A stretch of DNA of 64,000 nucleotides from Bipolaris cookei (taxonomy: Eukaryota; Ascomycota; Dothideomycetes; Pleosporales; Pleosporaceae), in NCBI GenBank assembly GCA_002286855.1, contig NRSV01000014.1:186001-250000 (forward strand). Direction: 5' to 3'. Of the stretch, positions 35,491 to 44,413 are shown one piece after another. Both the position numbers and the translations under genes were made by a program. The stretch's first letter is position 1. Each line of letters opens with the position of its first letter. The notes under the pieces are model-generated. The model saw only the letters and a program-made list of their open reading frames with translations. It had not been told where the DNA came from and made no database searches.

Positions 35491-37266
35491 ATGCGTCCTA
35501 CCATACCGCTATACAGACAGATTCATCGCCGCCATAATACTCCCAACTAAGCCATGGAACCTCCGGCTGTATCTTGCATGAATCGCAGAGTATACTGGTT
35601 GCGTCACTTTATGCAGAATCTCCATTTATCGTTAAAATGCTCAATGTCGTGCCTGTCTATGGCGTGATGCTGCATATCCCGTAGTAGGGTACCTTGTACG
35701 ACCGCAGTAATACCGATAGCAGAGGTTCCTATACGGTTCCACGTCTTCTATAGTAGTAAAATGTAGTGGTAGATCCTTTTGTTTTGGAGGCATCATGCCA
35801 GTCAAAACAGTCAAACGTCGTTTAGATTCGGGCTCATGCAAGGTGAGTTGGCGTATGAGCAGATTGCATTGCAGAACTTGCGCAGTAAGCCCGACGCATG
35901 AAGGGTATGCCCTGTAACCATGACAGGTGCTTGGATCTCGGGCATTGGGCACATGTTCGTCTCCTCGCACACGTGTACGCGACTCATGCACCTCCTCCAA
36001 GAGCCGTGACCGTCACCAGATTGCCGATCGGGTAACCATCTTGAATGGAAGAATAAGCCCGGAAAAAGCAAAGCGTGGTTTTTGAACTGCATCGGTTAGG
36101 CAAGACATCCTGCTCCGAGTACGATATGGGTGTGAGCCCTAGCCGCGAGCAGTTTCACATCCAACCAAGAATGACGACTCTTGACCGTTTCATTACGCAT
36201 CTCCATACTGCACGGTGGTTACTCCCACTGAAAGCGCCAGATTGTATCCGTAATGACAAGCGAGGTAACCCAAGCTTACATCATGGACAGCCTGTGTATT
36301 GCCACTTCGTACTGGCACTGCGTTGGTCCGCCGTGGGAGAAGCCCGGATGCCTAAGTAGGGTTGATGCGTAACACTTATGAGTAGACGAATGGTATTTCA
36401 GTATGAAAGCTGGGGTAGCTTGGCCTTCACATATTCATGTACCATTTTGCTGCAATCATACCCAGTGTGTGGCGTACCTGAAGGGATCTCCCTGCTCCCT
36501 GCTCCCATGGAGACCTTGTACCCAAGGAATCTAGCGGTGGAACTAGCATAGCCGACTTGTTCACACCATGTCACCGTCCTCTTAGTGTGAAGACCGTGGG
36601 ATGGTAGCCGGTGTCAATCAGGGAACGCCTTCTGAACGATGATCGGCATGGTGTGCGTGTTCGCCAACATGCTGTTGGTGCGTCGTCAACATCAGCCTGT
36701 CAGATTATGCCTCTAAGGGGGGTGTGAAGTGAAGAAGAGAGTGTTGTAAATCTCTTCTGAGGTTGTGGTGGCAAAGAGATCGTCTTAAACTGTCTGCAGT
36801 TGTTCTGTATAACCCGAATCTATAGACGTGGCAGCTGTGCTGGCTTTCTCAGACATTAATGCCGAGATGTGATGCATATCGAGTTCGGCCATGGACTGTC
36901 GAAGATGCCAGGTTTTCGTTACGATTTAGGAAACTTTGCGAGCGGTCGGTTTGTAGAGGGTGTCCTGCGGTTCGGTCTTTCTCGCTGCCCAATGGCGTTG
37001 GTTGGGCTGAGCAGGGCGAACAATGAGGCGAAAGGCATCAGTGCGTCCACGCCCAACGAGGACTTGGTCGCAACGGATGCGTCGCACCTTCGCTCCGAGA
37101 GGGACCGGTGTAGGTGGTCATATGTAAGCGGATCCGGAACAAGAGGCCTTTGGTCATGTGTATAAGTCTTCTGCGTGCCCAACCTCAATTCCACCACACG
37201 CAACGAATAACATAATCCGGCCCCAACCACACACACCCCTCTCGTGATCAATCCAACTCAAACAAT
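35491..37266. other. Gene-free stretch
   Basis: About 1.8 kb from the repeat element to the small conserved gene. Only short frames, no recognisable content. Confidence 0.4.
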
Positions 37267-37660
37267 ATGGCGGTACCCAACTCCTATTTTGTGCCAGGCT
37301 TTGGCATCTCAAGAGCCGTCATCCAGAACGAGATCCGATACCATTGTGGCCCGGATGCGATAGTTCGTCCCTACACTTTCCAGGTATTTGGTAGTCGTTC
37401 TTGCACTATATGACAAGTGCTGATCCGCTGGCCAGGGACGGGACGGCTTCTTGATCACGACAATTGGACCTCCACTAACCAAGGTACACGACCTGGGCCA
37501 TGTACTGCTACTTGGAGACTGACAAGGACAGGCTCAAATCGAGGACCTGAAGATGTCTTCTCTCGAATACGAAGAGAAGCAATCTCGTATTGCTGACGAG
37601 ACTAATGTCTTCGTAAATGCACCCATCCCCATCACACAACGAATACGACGAAGCACCTAA
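37267..37660 (+). CDS. Small conserved-looking fungal protein, three short exons
   Basis: Exons 37267-37383, 37436-37483 and 37532-37660 join in frame into 97 aa. Each is too short to stand out as an open frame. The protein opens MAVPNSYFVPGFGISR and continues with IQNEIRYHCGPDAIVRPYTFQ, then GRDGFLITT, and IEDLKMSSLEYEEKQSR. This matches from memory a family of small ascomycete proteins of unknown function with the pattern YFVPG-GISR-VIQ-IRYYCGPDA-VRPYT. Introns are 52 and 48 nt with GTATTT and GTACAC donors and CAG acceptors, phase 0 in both cases. No leader or membrane segment is present. The CGPDA/VRPYT core is probably structural. Confidence 0.82.
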
Positions 37661-39429
37661 TGCGGTACATGTGCCAGCCGTGGCTTTGACACCACGACCG
37701 GGTCCTCGAAAAGCTTCTGTCTTATACCCCGTACCTTGGCAGATGTATCATGTTCTCTTTGCCGGAGTATGGATTTAGCGCGCATATTGCCTCTGGGTTG
37801 GCTCTCTGATGATCTTATTGTATACGTTTTGGTTCCTCTGATGATCTGGGATTTGGAGTTTGGTTTTCCAACGAGTTGGTCTCTTCCGATGAATATTTAT
37901 CTGCCTTGACAAGCTGAGAAAGTTGTAATCTTATCGTCAGTTGAAAGTATTTGTTCATTGACCGAAAGCCCGATCATCCCAAGGACGTATATGCCTCCGT
38001 AAATGACCGTGATTTGAGTCCAATCACGTCTGTTGCTTTTTTCTGGCATCTACAACGCGCGGTCAGGACGACAAGATTTGTCTCGTTATGCGCACTGCCT
38101 GGAGTACTCTCGGGGATTTGGTTGGATGTCGTTTGTCGCATGGTTACAAATGAGAGTCGAATTTCATGACGCATCGTCGGGGTTACGCTGATGACTGAGA
38201 TGGTGAGTATAGAGGCTGAGAGCACTGACTATCTACGATATAGGTGCGTCGTGCCTTCGACGCTGAGCACCTGCTCTGACAGCGGGGACAGAGAACACCA
38301 TATATGATGTATAATGTCAGATTCATTACCTTTGGATTCTTATGAGAAACAAAGGTGGGATATGAGTGTCAAGTATTGTTGATGTTGTGGTGATGGGGCC
38401 GAGCTTGAGCCACTCTCACTTCCAAGACGCAGGAACAAGTGGCGTGTGATTGGACAACCCGTCAAGCGAAATCGTGACTGGTGTGAAGTGTCGTCACAAA
38501 CAACGCAGCGACTGATGCGCGACGAAAAGCGTCTCGACACGTTGCCACATGCACTGTTCTGTCTTATTAGTTGTTGCAAGGTATGTACATTTGGCTAGCC
38601 CATAACCAGTATTTGCATCGAAGTCAAATTTACAGGCGTGCACCCGAACCCGCAGTGTATGAACGATGGTTCTGCGTAGACTCGCCGTGTCTCCTTAGAC
38701 GTTTATTACACATTGGCCAGCGCTGTGCAGCTACACTCTAATTTTAGAATGCGCTGATTTCCTTTGCCTTTGGCTGGCCTTTGCGAGGCGAGGCTTTGTT
38801 ACCGCCGCTTCAGCGATACCTCACTACCAAATCCCATGCTCTCAAGTACGGAATTCATACCCAACTGGTCTAATACTGAGCTTTCTGCATACATGTGCAT
38901 GCCCGTTAACGCTGAGATTGGCAATGTCCAACACAAACGCGGAAATACTGGTCTAACCAGTTATAGAATAGTCCCGAAAATGGTCACTGAAACAAGAACA
39001 GCAGGTGAATTTTCACACAAATTTTCACGCCTTGATCTTTTGAGCTTTCACGTTTTGTGCCGCTTATGAGCACAACAGACAATATCCATCATCTCGCGCG
39101 CGACATTGTTTGCCGACAAGTCTTTTGCCTGAAAAACACACCCACTACCGATGCATGGATACGGATTACAATCCAATGTACCACCCGAGAGATCGCAAAT
39201 GCAATGCGATACGTAGTTACCTAGAACAGGAGGCTATTTTTTGGCTTCGGAGTGTCGTGCACAAGGCATTCTGTAGAACGAACTGGAGTTTCGCAGACAT
39301 GGACCTCCACACAGTCAGCACGCCAACCCTCCGCCCGTGGCTTTCTTTGGCAGCCGCACAGTGAACACAACATAAATACAGTATATATATTGGCTAAATC
39401 AGCGATTTGTCATCAGTTCATTACAACTC
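37661..39429. other. Gene-free stretch
   Basis: About 1.8 kb between the small conserved gene and the tRNA gene. No supported gene or repeat seen. Confidence 0.4.
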
Positions 39430-39528
39430 GGCACTTTGGCGGAGTGGTTAACGCGCTGGCCTGCTAGTCCTGTATGGGAAAGTTAGCCAGTTCCTTCGGG
39501 AGCGTGTGTTCGAATCACACAGGTGTCG
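39430..39528 (+). tRNA. tRNA-Ser(GCU) with an 18-nt intron
   Basis: The acceptor stem pairs GGCACTT with AGGTGTC (two G-U pairs). A D-arm with GTGGTTAA follows. The anticodon stem CTGGC pairs with GCCAG, around a loop CTGCTA plus A interrupted by an intron at 39467-39484, directly 3' of position 37 as is usual. The anticodon GCT reads AGC/AGU. A long variable arm (TCC-TTCG-GGA) marks a type II tRNA such as Ser. The T-arm is GTGTG-TTCGAAT-CACAC. The discriminator base is G at 39528, and CCA is not encoded. A run of eight T follows, a normal Pol III stop. Confidence 0.93.
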
Positions 39529-39540
39529 CACAAACCAATC

Positions 39541-39548
39541 TTTTTTTT
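39541..39548 (+). terminator. RNA polymerase III T-run terminator
   Basis: Eight consecutive T, 12 nt after the tRNA-Ser discriminator base. Confidence 0.8.
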
Positions 39549-39678
39549 GCATTTCCTTCTTGTATAAGACATCAATTCATGTCATGGCTCTGGCAATACC
39601 GTTTTCGTCTTTCGTTGAAGCTTTGGGTATTGCTGTCTTTTTGCACGCATGCTGGAAAATCAATGACACAAGTATTTC

Positions 39679-39692
39679 TATCGCAGCAAGGA
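39679..39692 (+). repeat. Left 14-bp direct repeat of element copy B (probable target site duplication)
   Basis: Reads TATCGCAGCAAGGA and recurs exactly at 40026-40039. Neighbouring bases on both sides differ, so the match is exactly 14 bp. Confidence 0.8.
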
Positions 39693-40025
39693 CTGAGAGA
39701 GTTACTCATTAAAACTCGAGAGGAAGAATCATTAAAAGTGAACGAGAGAGCTACTCTTCAAACTAAATAGTCAACCTTTTTCTTTTCCCCTAAAAGAGCC
39801 TGCTGGAGGATTGCCTAGCTATCTAACATCTCTTTCTGTCACCAAACTGCTCTTTAGCAACAGGCATCTAGTAAGCAATAGCTATTGCTTAACTAGACAA
39901 AGGCCGAAGCACCATAGTCGCACTTTAAACCTAAACTCCCCCATTGTAAACAAACCCCATAAAACGGCCTTCAACCAAAGTTTTACATAGCCCCGAGTTG
40001 ATACAGGACTATAACGGAATAATAA
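39693..40025 (+). mobile_element. SINE-like element, copy B (longer)
   Basis: An element of about 333 bp enclosed by an exact 14-bp direct repeat. Its right part (39892-40029) matches copy A at 35.4 kb; the left 200 bp have no second copy in this window. Within it lie a near-perfect palindrome (39868-39896) and, at the left end, two related units starting GAGAGAG-TACTC (about 39695 and 39744). The right end is AATAATAATA. I could not identify convincing Pol III A and B boxes, so the origin of the head is open. A 76-aa frame on the minus strand across the element is a chance reading. The insertion lies about 150 bp downstream of tRNA-Ser. Confidence 0.68.
39868..39896. repeat. Near-perfect palindrome inside element copy B
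   Basis: Two arms of 14 and 15 nt meet at a central AGCT with no loop; the core AAGCAATAGCTATTGCTT is exact and the outer CTAG arms match with one inserted base. It lies exactly where homology to copy A begins. Confidence 0.85.
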
Positions 40026-40039
40026 TATCGCAGCAAGGA
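40026..40039 (+). repeat. Right 14-bp direct repeat of element copy B
   Basis: Exact second copy of 39679-39692, directly after the AATAATAA tail. Confidence 0.8.
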
Positions 40040-40144
40040 TAGAGCGGGTACCGATGGAATTGAAAAGCAGCTTATGATCTTTCGTGCAATTTCTAACTGG
40101 CACTAATAGCATATACGGCGTGTGTAGTCTTCATATCTTGTAGA

Positions 40145-40896
40145 CTACATGATATTACACATATCTGGTCCCTGACTCTTTGCGCCAGTTTCGGTTGTCG
40201 TCTTCGCGCTTGTTCTTGCGATGTCTTCTAATACTTCGCGGCACAATTCACCTGTCAGCGCACTGCACTCTGCATAGCGATCGCAAAGCATCTGCTGTGC
40301 AGTCTGAACCCCTTCATGCGGCATAACGCTGGCGCCTTTGCCTTTCTTATCCGGCCCATGTTCCTCTATCGTCCACTGCTTTCTAAGATCCCTCTTCAGC
40401 CCCAAGACCATGACTGGCAGGTTTTCGTCATAGTTGAAGTACTTGTTCACAATAGGCAGCCATGTCGTTGATAAAGAGTTGAGCGAGGCGCGCGAGGAGA
40501 TGTCGTAGCAGAGGATCACAAATTGGGGTTCTAGGAGGGTGTAGTTATAAGGCGAAGCGGTATCAAAGAACTGGAGTCTATACGGACGGCCGTAGAGTGT
40601 GATGTCGAAAGCATAGGGCTGGTCTATATCGCGCAAAGTTGGGAGCTCGTACGGTGGAAGGTTGTCACCTCGGGGTTGGGTACCGAGGCTCAGGCGCCTA
40701 TGACCATGTCAATAGTGTCCATGCTAGCTTTTTTGCGCTATCCTTTACATGACATGCAGCCTTCATAGTCGTGCCGTGGGAAGCGCCAAACGACGCGTGA
40801 TGCTTGCCAGACTTACGATAGGAATGTCGACTTGCCGACTTCTGCATCACCAAGCAGCAGCACATTGATCTCTGGAGGAATCGATGCATAATCCAT
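40145..40896 (-). CDS. Fungal Rho/Ras-like small GTPase with atypical switch II, CAAX tail
   Basis: Two exons (40817-40896, 40145-40697) give 210 aa. The P-loop is GDAEVGKST near the N-terminus. A Rho-like effector segment YELPTLRD follows. The switch II motif reads DTASP instead of DTAGQ, so both the Gly of G3 and the catalytic Gln are changed. The base-recognition motif is LKRD in place of NKxD, and G5 is ECSAL. The last residues CNIM form a CAAX prenylation box, so it probably sits on a membrane. I recall a fungal subfamily with DTASP and GLKRD, so these changes are likely a family trait and not decay. GTP hydrolysis is expected to be slow. The pathway is unknown. Confidence 0.88.
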
Positions 40897-42485
40897 GTTG
40901 GATTCGAATGCCTTGCGGCATAAGTTGTTCAGAGCGGCTTCATACTTGCTATCGCGACAGAAGTTCAAGAGTGACGGAGATGCCTAGGCACGGAGATAGG
41001 CGTTAACGCTGTCTTGGCAGAGGAACGCTGAAGATGATGATACATCATTCATCATTACTCTGTTTTGCTTCTATACTTGACTGTCACTACTTAGTCTTTT
41101 TTCGCGTAAGACTATCGAGATCTGATTTTTGCTAAGACTCTGTTCACATCATTGAAGTATTTCTCCAAATGATAATCATTCTTGGGTTACTGAAAGGTGT
41201 CCCGTGCTACCAAATGCTATCAATGTTCTCGAGCTCCCAACGGAACATCGACTGGAATCTCTCATAACTATTTTCTCGAATCAGCACATTGCAACAGTAT
41301 AGTGTTTTTGACGTCTCTGGGCTGATCAGTCACATCACAACCAGACCTCATCCATTTATCTTCCGCAGCTTCAACAAACCGAACAATGGCAATTTCTAGT
41401 ACGTACAAGGATAAAGCTTTGTCTTTACCTAAAGGTTCAACTATCATGAGATATAATCAAGCTAAGTAGACCATGCGACCACGATCCATCATCCGTAGAA
41501 TCCGCAAAGCGACCGACCTTCTACTGTTACATCGTATGCAACTAGACTACTAACACTGCGGAAAATTCTATCATAAAAGCAAGATATGTCACTAGGAATT
41601 AGGCTGACTCGTAGTCGGTGAGTTTATTCAGATGACCATGGATATATGCTACTGCCGACTTTTTGAGGCGCAGTGGTTTCTTTGTTACTATTCTGATATT
41701 ACCGCTCCAAACGGCTCGCCCTGTAATGATGGTGGCGCGGAGTTGGCAGGTATTTTCCTTTCAGAGATTTGTCCAGCGAAGTGCTTCGAATCTACTTTGA
41801 CCAAAAAAGTAGGCACTGATTCTTGTGTGGAGTGGTTGGAGTCGGTTGACGTAGTACGTGGTACGTGGTACGTGCACGACGCGCCTGAATGACAAGATAA
41901 CCTAGGATGAACCGTGGAACATTGCCAGTCCTATGTGTGTTCACATTTCTTCTTCCTCAATGCATCATTAACCAGAGATGATGGAGAAATTTCAAAATGT
42001 CGCCTTTCCGGGGTTGTGCGATACGCCGTTCTATTCCCGCGATAGCGTCTTGACGGGTGAAAAGCCACAATCACTGGTGCCTTGCTAACGAAGTGTCAGT
42101 AGGCTTGGCGACACAATCATCACCGCGAACCAGGAGTCTGGATCCTCGGGATTCTGTTTATTATGCGTACTGTTACTTACAGCCCGCACGCTCCTTTGCG
42201 TTAGGCTACCAATTTGTTTGGCCGTGGCACCGAGATAACAAGTTGGACCTGCTTAGAACTGCTGGGCATGCACACGAGCCAAGCACGCTTGCAGTCTTGG
42301 GAGCTTGGATGATAGCATCCTAAATTACCAAATGAGGAAGCTGGCAAATATGTCCTTGTATCCGCACTGTGCCACGGCAGGTTCTGTGTCTTTATGTGGG
42401 ATACATAAGGCCATGTTGTGGCAACATTCTATTTCTCCACGCCCTGCACCAATAGCTTGTTGCAACATTCTTCTTGCAGTTCATC
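40897..42485. other. Gene-free stretch
   Basis: About 1.6 kb between divergent genes. One 86-aa frame at 41632-41892 has no domain and no splice partners and was not accepted. Confidence 0.4.
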
Positions 42486-43952
42486 ATGAAAGTCTCCACA
42501 CTTCTCAGCCTGCTTCCAGGAGCCGCAATCGCTTCTGATGTGCTGAGCGTCGCCTTCTACGCAAAGGAGAAGAATCAGCTGTTTGATTTCATCTCCGCTA
42601 ACAGCGAAATCGACTATGGTTGCCGCCCCCAAGTCCTGGCTGCCGGTGGCGAGCACAAACTCCATGCTGTGATTTCAGAACACCACTTGGATCACTTCAA
42701 GCGCAGCCTGGATCCTGGACTCGTCCGTGTCGAACTCTTGGACAACTTGAACAAGCGCCAGACAGCCACCGCGCCTATCGGTAGTGGCGACCGATTCAAG
42801 GGAGGAAAGATTGCGCCCCGCGGCCTTGGTACGAGGAAGCCTAGCGAGTATGCTGCTCTCCAAAAAGCAGGTGTCCTCAACGCAGATGAAGTCTACACTG
42901 CTATGAAGGGCTTGGAGAAGGAATACGGCATGACCCTTTTCACAACACCACACAAGACATACGAAGGCAATACTATTATTGGTGGTGTCGCGAACAAGGC
43001 AGAGAAGATCAAGAAAGACAAGCAGTACATCTATTTTACCAGCGGTATCCACGCGCGAGAACGTGGTGGGCCAGACAACCTGATTTACTTCGTCTCCGAT
43101 CTGCTATATGCGAACAAGCACCGCATCGGACTCACTTATGGCAACAAGACGTACACCAATAGCCAAGTGAAGAAGGCTCTCGGTGCTGGTGTTGTTTTCA
43201 TTCCCATGCTGAACCCTGACGGTGTTCGACACGACCAAGCCAACAGCAACTTGTGGCGCAAGAACCGCAACCCAGCGTCTTCCCGACCTGACGAGCCTCT
43301 CAGCGTTGGTGTAGATCTTAACAGGAACTTTGACTTTCTCTGGAACTTCACCGACAAGTTTGACCCAACCGTCTCCCCAGCCTCCACCAACCCCTCCTCC
43401 CAAGCCTTCTATGGTACAGGGCCATTCTCCGAGCCTGAGACAAAGGACATGGCTTGGGTTTATGACGAGTACCCCAACATTCACTGGTACATCGACGTGC
43501 ACTCTGCTGCGGGAACACTTTTGTACTCTTGGGGCGATGATATTGACCAATCCCACGACCCCGAGCAAAACCTTTTCAACACTGCTTATGATGGCAAGCG
43601 CGGCGTCGTTGAAGACAGTACATACCAGGAGTATATCTCCCAAGAAGACTGGGACAACATCCGTCTGGCCGCAAACCGCACCACTGATGCCATGGCCGCT
43701 GTCGGTGGTCGCGAATACATTCCCCAGCAAGCCGTTGGCCTGTACCCTACCTCTGGCGCTTCTGATGACTGGTCTTTCAGCCGCTGGCACGGAGACAAGA
43801 GCGTCACCAAGGTCTACGGATACACTATGGAGTTTGGCTATCCCACCAACTTCTACCCTACCGCTGAAGAGTTTATCCAGAACATCATCGACACCAATGC
43901 TGGCTTCATGGAGTTCATTCTTACTGCTTCTGAAATTGGACTCAAGGCTTAG
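42486..43952 (+). CDS. Secreted zinc carboxypeptidase, M14 family
   Basis: Removes C-terminal residues from peptides outside the cell. The intronless frame is 488 aa. A signal peptide covers about residues 1-17 (ending IAS), then a propeptide of about 110 residues. The catalytic domain has zinc ligands His189 and Glu192 in GIHARERGG and His339 in DVHSAAG. Substrate-binding NPDGVRHD and GVDLNRNFDFLW lie between them, and the catalytic Glu449 sits in YTMEFGYP. FSEPET is also typical. All key residues are present, so it is probably active. The ATG at 42486 starts the leader; the upstream in-frame codons contain no ATG. Confidence 0.94.
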   Translation: MKVSTLLSLLPGAAIASDVLSVAFYAKEKNQLFDFISANSEIDYGCRPQVLAAGGEHKLHAVISEHHLDHFKRSLDPGLVRVELLDNLNKRQTATAPIGSGDRFKGGKIAPRGLGTRKPSEYAALQKAGVLNADEVYTAMKGLEKEYGMTLFTTPHKTYEGNTIIGGVANKAEKIKKDKQYIYFTSGIHARERGGPDNLIYFVSDLLYANKHRIGLTYGNKTYTNSQVKKALGAGVVFIPMLNPDGVRHDQANSNLWRKNRNPASSRPDEPLSVGVDLNRNFDFLWNFTDKFDPTVSPASTNPSSQAFYGTGPFSEPETKDMAWVYDEYPNIHWYIDVHSAAGTLLYSWGDDIDQSHDPEQNLFNTAYDGKRGVVEDSTYQEYISQEDWDNIRLAANRTTDAMAAVGGREYIPQQAVGLYPTSGASDDWSFSRWHGDKSVTKVYGYTMEFGYPTNFYPTAEEFIQNIIDTNAGFMEFILTASEIGLKA

Positions 43953-44413
43953 TCAAGGGTTATGTCTGTTTTTGTGTTAGCAGAGAAGGGTGGCCTAAGG
44001 AATGAGCGCATGTAGGTGATGACGTTATGAAATAAAAATGAGAATAAATGTAGTAGTAGAGTAGTATTAGTAAATAATGTATTGCAAACAAATCAAGGAG
44101 TGATATCGTCTTCCAGAGTTTTTACAAAACAAGCTACTATGCCTATTAATATCTCAGCATCTCTCGGTACGGGCTACTCTTAAAGATAGAAAATGTAAAT
44201 TTAATAAAGTCCATATTGAGGTGGTGAATCCAGCGTGGAAGGAATTAATTACATGCTTTATACAGCAGTAAAATGTGTTGAGAGATTATGGATCTGTAGA
44301 GTTATATTCTAATACAATTTACATACAATGAGAGGTTGTCTTCACGCGTCTCCCACGTGGAAAGATACCACAATCAACGCTAGTCTAAAGCAGTCTAGCC
44401 TCACAACCCTCAG
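43953..44413. other. Intergenic stretch
   Basis: About 460 nt, AT-rich, between two plus-strand genes. Holds the carboxypeptidase 3' end and the HET gene promoter; nothing else seen. Confidence 0.4.

Noticed and set aside
39882..40112. 76-aa open frame on the minus strand across element copy B
   Set aside because: It lies within and beyond the repeat element; the same frame in copy A has stops, so it is a chance reading of repeat sequence.
41632..41892. 86-aa frame in the gap before the carboxypeptidase
   Set aside because: Short, no recognisable feature, no conserved-looking block.
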